Shown: one piece after another, positions 1-5,693 of the stretch
Numbering within the stretch: position 1 is the stretch's first letter
How the letters are laid out: each line of letters begins with the position of its first letter
NCBI GenBank assembly: GCA_026785875.1
Contig: JAJAZF010000410.1
Span: forward strand, 1-7,537
Direction of reading: 5' to 3'
Source of the DNA: Chamaesiphon sp.
GTDB lineage: Bacteria > Cyanobacteriota > Cyanobacteriia > Cyanobacteriales > Chamaesiphonaceae
Length of the DNA stretch: 7,537 nucleotides
Program-made: the position numbers and the translations under genes
The notes under the pieces: generated by a model
What the model saw: only the letters and a program-made list of their open reading frames with translations
What the model was told of the DNA's origin: nothing
The model's database searches: none

Positions 1-436
1 CGATATGTTGAATTTCTGTCTGCTCGGCGGAGTTCCACGGCTCGATCTCCCGCGTGGTCGCCAGCAGCCCCAAAATCGTCCCATCTGATACCAGTGGTAG
101 CAGGATCTGATGACGTTGGCTCTGGGACTCATCTGCACCCCATTCAGGTGATTTTAGCTTGGCTAAGGTTGTAACTTGGCGATCCTCATTGCCAGCTAGT
201 TGTCTGGCAAATCGCTCTGGAAAGCTTGATGAACTATCCAGACTCTGATTCATTACCTCCGACCAAGCCATCCCAGTTTCTGGATAGATTGCTATGGGTA
301 ATAATTTTGACTCCCCACCGCCTTCTAGTTCCTCCGTTATGTACACAACGCTCAAACTTGCGCCCAAGCTATCCGCCAACAGTCGTAGCTGTGCGCGACA
401 CAAAGCCATGAATTCAGAACTCGCAGCGGTAGACAC
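1..436 (-). CDS. GAF-domain signalling protein, probable sensor histidine kinase (N-terminal part, runs off left edge)
   Basis: The minus strand is open from the left edge to a stop near 490. It encodes 145 visible residues from a GTG at 436-434 (start VSTAASSEFMALC). Residues ~8-35 form an amphipathic helix and strand (ALCRAQLRLLADSLGASLSV). Residues ~109-145 have the classic end of a GAF domain: a PLVSDG turn, ILGLLATTR strand, then W and E before a helix (EPWNSAEQTEIQHI). From memory, cyanobacterial GAF sensor histidine kinases begin very similarly, with an EFVALC-like segment a few residues after the start, so a kinase C-terminus is expected beyond the window. The kinase domain itself is not visible. 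A TTG 30 bases upstream (466) is an alternative start; neither has a clear Shine-Dalgarno. It is divergent from the DUF3155-type gene, sharing a ~350-base intergenic region. The ligand is unknown. Confidence 0.72.
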   Translation of the reverse strand, partial: MSTAASSEFMALCRAQLRLLADSLGASLSVVYITEELEGGGESKLLPIAIYPETGMAWSEVMNQSLDSSSSFPERFARQLAGNEDRQVTTLAKLKSPEWGADESQSQRHQILLPLVSDGTILGLLATTREIEPWNSAEQTEIQHI

Positions 437-592
437 GATTTTGGTTGGTTGGTTTTGGTTTATCAACTTATCTGAGCCATTAGCGAATAGCCGCTACTAA
501 ACTATTTTGGCACGATCGCTGTCTTTAGAAGCCAAGCTGCTCGATCTGAGTTGCTAAGATCGCTAAATTCGTCAGGATCTGAGATCGTTTAA

Positions 593-615
593 TTAAGATT
601 TGTTACGAATCTTAA
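593..615. promoter_or_regulatory. Perfect 8-bp inverted repeat, candidate operator
   Basis: TTAAGATT (593-600) and AATCTTAA (608-615) are perfect inverted copies separated by 7 bases. The arms can extend inward by a G-U and a G-C pair. It lies between the divergent GAF protein and the DUF3155-type gene, about 25 bases upstream of a -10-like TATAAC at 640. No T-run follows on either strand, so it does not look like a terminator. A regulator-binding site is an inference; the regulator is unknown. Confidence 0.35.
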
Positions 616-639
616 AATTTGGTGTCGTTAAATTACCAG

Positions 640-645
640 TATAAC
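640..645 (+). promoter_or_regulatory. Possible -10 box of the DUF3155-type gene
   Basis: TATAAC matches the sigma-70 -10 consensus at five of six positions. It would give a transcript start near 652 and a leader of about 140 bases ahead of the gene at 791. No good -35 box sits at 16-18 bases; TTGGTG at 619-624 is only 15 bases upstream. An activator-dependent promoter is therefore possible. Weak evidence. Confidence 0.3.
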
Positions 646-696
646 TTTAGTTTTTCTTTATATTGGTGGATTTGAGCAGATTAAGGAAGGATTTTG

Positions 697-720
697 ATGG
701 GGCTTGAGTTTTTAGACTAG
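697..720 (+). CDS. Seven-codon leader mini-ORF upstream of the DUF3155-type gene
   Basis: ATG at 697 opens a short frame encoding MGLEFLD and ending at TAG (718-720). It is preceded by AAGGAAGG (683-690) at a spacing of six bases, a strong Shine-Dalgarno arrangement for such a short frame. It lies inside the presumed leader, ending 70 bases before the TTG start of the downstream gene and 29 bases before a small hairpin. The ribosome-binding site and frame are visible. Translation, or any attenuation role, is inferred. The peptide has no run of one amino acid that would suggest a classical biosynthetic attenuator. Confidence 0.3.
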   Translation: MGLEFLD

Positions 721-749
721 AGCGGATAGAATAGCGACGGCTTTTGTAA

Positions 750-768
750 CAGACATTACATCTGTCTG
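750..768 (+). promoter_or_regulatory. Small hairpin just upstream of the ribosome-binding site
   Basis: CAGACA (750-755) and TGTCTG (763-768) are perfect inverted copies around a 7-base loop. The hairpin ends eight bases before AGGAGGT (777-783), so a folded leader would leave the ribosome-binding site single-stranded and exposed. With only six pairs it is a weak structure, and it is reported as a candidate leader element. Confidence 0.3.
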
Positions 769-776
769 AACTAGAG

Positions 777-783
777 AGGAGGT
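777..783 (+). promoter_or_regulatory. Perfect Shine-Dalgarno that fixes a TTG start
   Basis: AGGAGGT at 777-783 is seven bases upstream of TTG at 791. It decides the start of the DUF3155-type gene: there is no ATG nearby in frame, and the protein beginning at this TTG (MARRRKRK) matches the usual N-terminus of the family. Confidence 0.8.
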
Positions 784-790
784 AAGGCGG

Positions 791-1117
791 TTGGCTAGAA
801 GACGCAAACGGAAGAGTCGAAGACGGCAAGAAGGGCGGAGAATTTTGGAGCAGGTGCCACAGTTCAGCATTGAAAGTGGTGAAGATAAACCTGTGACCGC
901 TGCACGTAAATATATCTTAGCCGAAGGTATCAATCCACCAGCTCTGCTGTTGGTCAAACGCAACGAACACACGACAGATCGCTATTTTTGGGCAGAGAAA
1001 GGTTTATTTGGCGCACAATACGTCGAGGAAAACCATTTTCTATTCCCCAGTCTACGATCGCTAGAGCCAGAAACAGAAAGTCAACAACTAGTAACTGTTG
1101 GCAGCAGTATCTACTAG
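791..1117 (+). CDS. DUF3155-type small basic protein, cyanobacterial, function unknown
   Basis: This 108-residue protein starts at TTG with a perfect Shine-Dalgarno. Residues 1-17 are very basic (ARRRKRKSRRR), as in nucleic-acid-binding tails. A conserved-looking core follows, with GEDKPVTAARKYI, PPALLLVKRNEHTTDRYFWAEKGLFG and AQYVEENHFLFPSLR. I recognise this from memory as the cyanobacterial DUF3155 family; no biochemical role is known to me. The arginine-rich tail suggests RNA, ribosome or DNA association, which is inference. The length seems usual for the family, and the last ~15 residues after SLRSLE look variable. The gene is apparently monocistronic, with its own ~140-base leader upstream and a strong terminator downstream, and it converges with the CCB-like gene. 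Nothing suggests truncation or transfer. Confidence 0.85.
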   Translation: MARRRKRKSRRRQEGRRILEQVPQFSIESGEDKPVTAARKYILAEGINPPALLLVKRNEHTTDRYFWAEKGLFGAQYVEENHFLFPSLRSLEPETESQQLVTVGSSIY

Positions 1118-1130
1118 TTAGCTGACTTTC
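1076..1130 (+). promoter_or_regulatory. Long two-part hairpin spanning the stop codon of the DUF3155-type gene
   Basis: GAAAGTCA (1076-1083) pairs with TGACTTTC (1123-1130), and AACTAGTA (1086-1093) pairs with TACTAGTT (1112-1119). That gives 16 perfect pairs with a 2/3-base internal loop and an 18-base apical loop. The stop codon (1115-1117) lies in the 3' arm. No U-run follows, so it is not itself a terminator. It may stabilise the mRNA 3' end or act during translation termination; that role is inferred. Confidence 0.5.
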
Positions 1131-1155
1131 TAGGCAATCTCGATTTTTCATAGTG

Positions 1156-1190
1156 AGCACCCAAACGCGATCGCCTTTGGGTGCTTTTTT
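1156..1190 (+). terminator. Rho-independent terminator of the DUF3155-type gene, HIP1 in the loop
   Basis: AGCACCCAAA (1156-1165) and TTTGGGTGCT (1176-1185) form a perfect 10-pair stem, followed directly by a T-run at 1185-1190 and more T-rich sequence. The 10-base loop contains the complete HIP1 octamer GCGATCGC (1167-1174). Termination is on the plus strand. The minus side lacks a T-run after the stem. The T-run overlaps the stop codon of the convergent CCB-like gene. Confidence 0.88.
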
Positions 1191-1725
1191 ATTTTATATC
1201 TTCACGGACACTTAATTGCAGCACGGACTGAAATACTGCCAATTCATCTCGATGTCCGCTGATTCTAATCGAAGTTGAGGATGGTTCGCCATCTTGCACT
1301 TCTACTTTGAGGCGGACTTGCTCGGTGCGCGACGATCCTTCCCAATAAAACCAGCCAGCCAACGGTGCGACGAGGATGAGCACTAAAAATAGATTGCCGA
1401 TATCGGGCAGTAGCATCGATAGTACCAATGCTAGGCACAGTCCACCCACAGCCGCTAAACCAGTCAGTAACAGTGTCAGAAAGACACTCGGACGTACTAC
1501 TCCCTCAAAAGTTACAATGTCGGTATCTCGATCGACAGCGGCAATCTTGTAAGCTCGCTCTGTAAAGTACGCTTGCAGACGCGGTAACAGTGCTACTTCT
1601 GATTCGCTAGTCTCCAGCACCATTTGCTCGATCCGAGGTTTAGTCGAAGCCCGAATGAAGAAAAACAACCCTACAGCCAGAAGTAGAGTTAGGATAAATG
1701 TTGAAGTCAGGACGGGATTGTTCAT
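1189..1725 (-). CDS. CCB2/CCB4-like cofactor assembly of complex C membrane protein
   Basis: This 178-residue protein is recognised from memory as the cyanobacterial 'cofactor assembly of complex C subunit B' (CCB2/CCB4) type. In plastids these proteins help attach heme c-i covalently to cytochrome b6 of the b6f complex. Visible: a first membrane helix at ~5-24 (VLTSTFILTLLLAVGLFFFI), then a soluble stretch with FTERAYKIAAVD and VTFEGVVRPS. A hairpin of two membrane helices follows at ~80-104 and ~110-127, then a C-terminal soluble domain with EGSSRTEQVRLKVEV. ATG at 1725 is preferred to a TTG at 1746 because relatives start MNNPVL-like; no clear Shine-Dalgarno is seen. It lies 95 bases downstream of citrate synthase on the same strand, with a heptad array between them. 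A thylakoid location and b6f role follow from the family and were not shown here. Confidence 0.75.
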   Translation of the reverse strand: MNNPVLTSTFILTLLLAVGLFFFIRASTKPRIEQMVLETSESEVALLPRLQAYFTERAYKIAAVDRDTDIVTFEGVVRPSVFLTLLLTGLAAVGGLCLALVLSMLLPDIGNLFLVLILVAPLAGWFYWEGSSRTEQVRLKVEVQDGEPSSTSIRISGHRDELAVFQSVLQLSVREDIK

Positions 1726-1780
1726 AAATTGAGTCAGCACTAGCAATAATTTGCAGCAGATGAGTGGATCTACCTCTCTA

Positions 1781-1818
1781 AACTGTCAACTGTCAACTGT
1801 CAACTGTCAACTGTCAAC
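1781..1818. repeat. Heptanucleotide tandem array (AACTGTC x5 plus AAC), STRR type
   Basis: Five perfect head-to-tail copies of AACTGTC plus three bases. On the minus strand the unit is TTGACAG. The array starts one base after the citrate synthase stop codon (1822-1820) and sits between that gene and the CCB-like gene. Such short tandemly repeated repetitive sequences are known from cyanobacteria. Read on the minus strand, the units give TGA in all three frames. The same unit recurs in the opposite orientation at 5835-5858. Confidence 0.95.
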
Positions 1819-1819
1819 T

Positions 1820-3001
1820 TTATCTTCGATCTTCGATCGAGACATAAGCCTGTTGATGCAAGCCCGTGTAAATTTGAGTAGGACGGAAGATCCGATTTTC
1901 CTGGAGTTGTTCGTTCCAATGCGCCAACCAGCCAGCTACTCGGGCAATGGCAAACACAGGCGTAAATAAATCGGCAGGGATGCCCATTTTGCGGTAAACC
2001 AAGCCCGAATAGTAATCAACATTAGGATAAATGCCGCGCACTCCCAAATATTCCTCCAGTACTCGTTCTAATTCTAAAGCCACATCATAGTAAGGATCGT
2101 CACCAAATTTGTCGAATAGTTGTTCGGCTAATTCTTGCAGAATGATGGCGCGGGGATCTTTTACACCTTTGTAAACACGATGTCCGAATCCCATAAATTT
2201 GTACTTGGGATCTGACTCTAAGCACCGCTCGACATAAGGACGCACATTAGCTACAGAACCAATCTTTTGCAACATCGTGATGACTTCCTCATTCGCCCCT
2301 CCATGTAGGGGACCAGCGAGAGTGCCTACGGATGAAGCAATCACCGTGTAGGGATCTGCGAGGGTAGAAGCTGTCACTCGTGCAGAAAAGGTCGAAGCAT
2401 TCATCGTATGCTCGGCATGGAGGATCAGACAGACATCCATCACTTTGGCGACGATCGGATCTGGTTCCTTTTCTGTCAACATATAGAGAAAGTTGGCAGC
2501 ATAATCTAGATCGTCGCGCGGTAAAACGGCATCATTACCCTTTCGCATCAGTTGAAATGCTGCTACCATCGTCGGAATTTTGGCAAGCAATCTAATTACG
2601 GCTTGACGCACATAGTCAGGATTGGGCAAGGTGTGACGCGAATAAAATAATCCCAAGGCGGCGGCGGAGGCTTGGAGTGCATCCATTGGATGTCCAGTTT
2701 CGGGAAAACACTTCATCATGTCTTTGATCCGATATTTGATCCGCCGATGGGAATAAATATCGGCAGAAAACTCTGTGAGTTCGGATTGAGTTGGCAATCT
2801 TCCCCAAATTAATAAGAAAGCTGTTTCGACAAAGTTACTATGCTCGGCGAGTAATTGGATGGGAATACTTCGGTATTCTAAAACACCTTCTTGGTCGCCT
2901 CGATCTGTTGTTTGGATGCCAACATAACTGATGCTCGATTTAGCAGCAGGAACGCCTTCTAATCCAGGTCTGTATTCAGGTTTGCGATCGCCTTCTGTCA
3001 T
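1820..3001 (-). CDS. gltA: Citrate synthase
   Basis: This 393-residue enzyme condenses acetyl-CoA with oxaloacetate to citrate in the cytoplasm. The catalytic triad is intact: His233 in GPLHGGANE, His274 in MGFGHRVYK and Asp329 in PNVDYYSG. The substrate arginines in ARVAGW and RIFRPTQIY are present. It is the short form common in Gram-positive bacteria and cyanobacteria. ATG at 3001 (MTEGDRKPEYRPGLEG) is chosen over a TTG at 3013 because relatives begin near EYKPGLEG; there is no clear Shine-Dalgarno. Two oddities against family members I remember: about eight extra residues near 28-35 (GIQTTDRG, where relatives read SYVDGQKG), and one extra glycine at 279, just after the catalytic HRVYK. 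It lies 61 bases downstream of the sugar-acid kinase on the same strand and may be co-transcribed. A HIP1 site spans its sixth codon region. Confidence 0.97.
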   Translation of the reverse strand: MTEGDRKPEYRPGLEGVPAAKSSISYVGIQTTDRGDQEGVLEYRSIPIQLLAEHSNFVETAFLLIWGRLPTQSELTEFSADIYSHRRIKYRIKDMMKCFPETGHPMDALQASAAALGLFYSRHTLPNPDYVRQAVIRLLAKIPTMVAAFQLMRKGNDAVLPRDDLDYAANFLYMLTEKEPDPIVAKVMDVCLILHAEHTMNASTFSARVTASTLADPYTVIASSVGTLAGPLHGGANEEVITMLQKIGSVANVRPYVERCLESDPKYKFMGFGHRVYKGVKDPRAIILQELAEQLFDKFGDDPYYDVALELERVLEEYLGVRGIYPNVDYYSGLVYRKMGIPADLFTPVFAIARVAGWLAHWNEQLQENRIFRPTQIYTGLHQQAYVSIEDRR

Positions 3002-3043
3002 AAAAATTATCAATTAGCTAGTTTGACTAATAATACCTTGTTG

Positions 3044-3071
3044 AGGCTCTAGGCTCTAGGCTTTAGGCTTT
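3044..3071. repeat. Heptanucleotide tandem array (AGGCTCT x2, AGGCTTT x2), STRR type
   Basis: Four head-to-tail heptads with a single C/T difference between the first and second pair. The array overlaps the end of the kinase gene: on the minus strand its stop codon TAA (3065-3063) is formed at the junction of two units, and the final Ala codon is also repeat-derived. The other two junctions give TAG (3058-3056 and 3051-3049), so the three stops fall in three different frames. Confidence 0.93.
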
Positions 3072-4388
3072 ACCCGCTAATCGCAAATAAGCAGTTGCTA
3101 GGGCATCGGCATCACCGACATTGCCAGGGAATAAGACAACAGGGAGATTGGGGAATTGGGGATGTGTGGCTGGAGTAACGATCGCTGAACAACCAGGGAG
3201 GATCTGTCCCAGTAATCTGGCTACAGGTAGGGCTAAACCTTTGCTGAGGGTGTCGTTGGAAGTAATTCCACCTTTGCTAATCAAAAAGCCAAGATCGTCA
3301 GGTAGAGCGCGAATAATATCCATCAGTAGTGCGGATACGGCTTCGCCAAATTGAAGTCGGGTTTGGATACTATCGAAGGTGAGTTCTTCACGGCTAGTAT
3401 AGATTGCTGGGGTATCTCCAGCAGCATGGATGCTATGAATTCGATCGAGTGTAGCTGCCAATAATCCGGCTCTAATCGTCTCGTTGTCATCGACTAATTG
3501 GGACACATCGATTTCGACACCGACAATCCCTGGTACTTCTAATAGTCGATCTAATTGTTCGGTGGTTTTTTTGACATGGGAACCAATAATAATCGCTCCT
3601 GGTTTACCATCGCGGACATATTTGGACATCTCGGTTGCGGGGGTGGGTTGAGATCCCAAATTAGCTAGAGAGGTGAGGATACTAGCACCGCTGCGGAAGA
3701 GAAATTTTTTCCCCTGGCTGACAGCCGCCAGAATATCAGTGGCAAACTTATCGAAATCTGATTGCTGTTCGCCATCCACCACACAACATCGATTGCTTTC
3801 TAGTTGGAGCAGTCGCTCTAGACTGCCACTACGAACTTCCGCGAGCAAAAATTGTACCACGCGATCGGCTGGAATTTGACCGTGAGTTTTTTCGGCGACA
3901 TAATCGGGTAGATAACTATGACTGAAAGCAAACACCGAATCACGCGCAAATTCCGTCTTGTGGACTGGTGTTTCTACACCGTCTACGACTAAATAGTGAG
4001 TGCTATTGCGAGTAATCCTACCCCCTTCAAAAAAAGCTGGCATCAAGAAATGAGCATCGAAGCCACCTAATTCAGCCGCAATAACGTCAGTCTCGATCGG
4101 GTAATGTCCGCGTAGGGTAGAATCCGATCGACTGACGATCGTGAAGTCTGTAATATTTACTTCAGCCAAGGCAACTTTCAAATTGCGGCAAACTTCCTGG
4201 GTTACTGCGGCTGCTTGGCTGGGCGTAAGAGCGCGAGTATTGGTTAAGATAAAGAAAATGGGTACAGCATCAGTCAAACCTATTTTCAATGTCTCCACAT
4301 CCCACTGTGTGAGCAATAGACAACTATGAACTGTCTGCGATCCAGTTGGATCGTCATCGAGGACAATAATTTTAGATAGATCTGTCAT
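3063..4388 (-). CDS. Four-carbon acid sugar kinase family protein (DUF1537 / OtnK-DtnK-DenK type)
   Basis: This 441-residue protein is an ATP-dependent kinase of the four-carbon acid sugar family, whose characterised members phosphorylate D-threonate, D-erythronate or 3-oxo-tetronates. The N-terminal sugar-binding domain begins with DDDPTG (residues 11-16) and contains SRSDSTLRGHYP (86-97) and MPAFFEGGRIT. The C-terminal nucleotide-binding domain shows GSHVKKTTEQL, YTSREELTF, ISKGGITSND (370-379) and FPGNVGDADAL (420-430). Length and motifs are complete. ATG at 4388 is preferred because family proteins begin just before KIIVLDDDPTG; in-frame ATG (4427) and TTG (4445) are alternatives without a clear ribosome-binding site. 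Its usual partners (PdxA2, class II aldolase, tetronate dehydrogenase) are not in the window, so the substrate cannot be told from context. It is first in a minus-strand run with citrate synthase and the CCB-like gene, divergent from the Rieske oxygenase. Its stop codon lies in a heptad array. Confidence 0.88.
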   Translation of the reverse strand: MTDLSKIIVLDDDPTGSQTVHSCLLLTQWDVETLKIGLTDAVPIFFILTNTRALTPSQAAAVTQEVCRNLKVALAEVNITDFTIVSRSDSTLRGHYPIETDVIAAELGGFDAHFLMPAFFEGGRITRNSTHYLVVDGVETPVHKTEFARDSVFAFSHSYLPDYVAEKTHGQIPADRVVQFLLAEVRSGSLERLLQLESNRCCVVDGEQQSDFDKFATDILAAVSQGKKFLFRSGASILTSLANLGSQPTPATEMSKYVRDGKPGAIIIGSHVKKTTEQLDRLLEVPGIVGVEIDVSQLVDDNETIRAGLLAATLDRIHSIHAAGDTPAIYTSREELTFDSIQTRLQFGEAVSALLMDIIRALPDDLGFLISKGGITSNDTLSKGLALPVARLLGQILPGCSAIVTPATHPQFPNLPVVLFPGNVGDADALATAYLRLAGKA

Positions 4389-4520
4389 AGCTACTGATTG
4401 AGTGAGTTTGTCTGTGTCATCAATCATACCCAACTTGTTTACCAATCCACTCGATCGTTAGATTAGCGATCGGGGATGAGAAATTAATCTAGTTCGATCG
4501 AACAAATTGAATCCACTGAT
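4389..4520. promoter_or_regulatory. Divergent promoter region between the kinase and the Rieske oxygenase, with 12-bp palindrome
   Basis: Both genes must be transcribed outward from this 132-base interval. It holds a perfect 12-bp palindrome GTTCGATCGAAC (4492-4503) 17 bases ahead of the Rieske ATG, plus CGATCG cores at 4452 and 4467. Because CGATCG is abundant in this genome, the palindrome may be HIP1-related background and not an operator. No convincing -35/-10 pair was found on either strand. Confidence 0.4.
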
Positions 4521-5474
4521 ATGTTGAAAAACTTATGGTATGCCGTCGAGTTTAGTAGCGCGATTGCCACCAGCCCGAAATCATTAAAAATTCTCGACCG
4601 AGACTTAGTATTATATCGCACTGCTGACGGTCAAATTCACGCAATGAATAATACCTGTGTCCATCGTGGTGCGGCACTGGTAAATGGTTGGATCGATCGA
4701 GACTGTATCGTTTGTCCCTATCATGGCTGGCAATATCAACCGGATGGTACTTGTGTCAAAATCCCTGCAAATTTGCCGACAGCCACAATCCCCAAACAAG
4801 CCAAAATGGCTACTTACCCAGTCCAGGAAAAGTATGGCTGGATTTGGCTATTTCTAGGCGATGGAGATGCTCCAGAGCTAAGATCTATTCCCAACTTCCC
4901 GCAGGTTGAATCGAGTAACCTACGATCGATCCAAGGTGAATTTCATTGGAATGCTAACTACGAGCGGGTACTCGAAAATGGGTTGGATTTTGCCCATGCA
5001 CCCTTTGTACATGCAGGAGCTTTTGGTAATCCTCATGCACCAGAAATTGAAGAGTTGTCGATCGACAATTATGATGGGGGTGCTAGTGCCACAGTACATT
5101 TAGCCGCAACACCCCCCAAGGGTTTGTGGAAGTTATTAGTCAGAGGCGAACGCGCACCAATTAAAACCCGTACGGGGTTTTTCTTACCCAACCTGACATT
5201 TCTGGAAGTTTATCTGCCGTTTGGACAGTTAACAATTTGGACGGCTCATGTACCGATCGATCTGGATACAACTGTGAGTAAATGGATTAACTTTCGTACC
5301 TTCTTTACAGGTAAATGGGCAGATAAAGACGCTCACAATCGGACGATTAAAATCTTCGCGCAAGATAAACCAATTGTCGAATCCCAACGTCCTCAAATCA
5401 TCCCCAGCGATCTAAAAGCCGAACTTTATGTTCCCGCAGATGCCCTTCAGTTGCAGTATCGAAAGCTACGTTAG
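4521..5474 (+). CDS. Rieske [2Fe-2S] non-heme iron oxygenase, alpha-subunit type
   Basis: This 317-residue protein is a complete Rieske oxygenase that would use electrons from a ferredoxin or reductase to activate O2 at a mononuclear iron. The cluster ligands are Cys46 and His48 (CVHRG) and Cys65 and His68 (CPYHGW). The iron site is NGLDFAHAPFVH, giving Asn153, Asp156 (electron bridge), His159 and His164. Asp282 in AQDKPIVESQRP is the likely carboxylate ligand. Size and ligand positions closely match vanillate- or dicamba-O-demethylase type enzymes. Cyanobacterial relatives are also compared with chlorophyll-catabolic oxygenases, but I see no C-terminal membrane helices of the PaO/TIC55 type. 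ATG at 4521 lacks a Shine-Dalgarno. A tandem stop TAG TGA ends the gene. No reductase gene is adjacent. The substrate is unknown. Confidence 0.92.
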   Translation: MLKNLWYAVEFSSAIATSPKSLKILDRDLVLYRTADGQIHAMNNTCVHRGAALVNGWIDRDCIVCPYHGWQYQPDGTCVKIPANLPTATIPKQAKMATYPVQEKYGWIWLFLGDGDAPELRSIPNFPQVESSNLRSIQGEFHWNANYERVLENGLDFAHAPFVHAGAFGNPHAPEIEELSIDNYDGGASATVHLAATPPKGLWKLLVRGERAPIKTRTGFFLPNLTFLEVYLPFGQLTIWTAHVPIDLDTTVSKWINFRTFFTGKWADKDAHNRTIKIFAQDKPIVESQRPQIIPSDLKAELYVPADALQLQYRKLR

Positions 5475-5594
5475 TGAATGCCGATCGAGAGGATGCTTGT
5501 CTAAGTAAATCATTGGTTTCGCTCGCAACAAGGTGCAACACGATACTTTTTCTAGAGCAACAGCGGATCCTTTTCTATCGAAACTTATACTTTA
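5475..5594. other. Intergenic stretch after the Rieske gene, nothing recognised
   Basis: No ORF with a ribosome-binding site, no stem with a T-run and no RNA gene was seen. A TATACT (-10-like) at 5586-5591 has no matching -35. Whether the Rieske transcript stops here cannot be judged from the sequence. Confidence 0.4.
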
Positions 5595-5635
5595 GTGACA
5601 TAGGTTACAGTTCTATTCAATATCCGTGGCATAAT
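5595..5635 (+). promoter_or_regulatory. Candidate NtcA-like activator site and -10 box for the small ORF
   Basis: GTG-N8-TAC at 5595-5608 differs by one base from the NtcA consensus GTA-N8-TAC. CATAAT at 5630-5635 matches five of six -10 bases and starts 21 bases after the TAC. The predicted start (~5642) puts the site centre at about -40, the class II activator position known for NtcA promoters. Only the spacing and one intact half-site support it; the left half-site is degenerate. Confidence 0.35.
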
Positions 5636-5676
5636 TAGGATATGAACCAAAAAAAGTAGCAAATAATAGCTAGCCC

Positions 5677-5683
5677 AAGGAGG
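5677..5683 (+). promoter_or_regulatory. Strong Shine-Dalgarno of the small ORF
   Basis: AAGGAGG lies 4 bases before GTG (5688) and 10 bases before ATG (5694), which are in the same frame. Either could be the start. This is the strongest ribosome-binding site in the right half of the window. Confidence 0.6.
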
Positions 5684-5693
5684 ATATGTGAAT

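Noticed and set aside
226..500. Two overlapping plus-strand ORFs at the left end
   Set aside because: They are antisense to the GAF-domain coding frame, which has recognisable domain sequence; no Shine-Dalgarno or coherent protein.
1781..1818. CRISPR-like direct repeats
   Set aside because: Units are seven bases and directly abutting, with no spacers; this is a simple tandem heptad array.
1751..1969. Plus-strand ORF crossing the heptad array
   Set aside because: It starts in the intergenic region and runs through the array (open on that strand) into the antisense of citrate synthase. It has no ribosome-binding site and a repeat-derived sequence.
4492..4503. Palindrome as a definite operator
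   Set aside because: CGATCG-centred palindromes are expected in a HIP1-rich genome; kept only as a low-confidence regulatory candidate.
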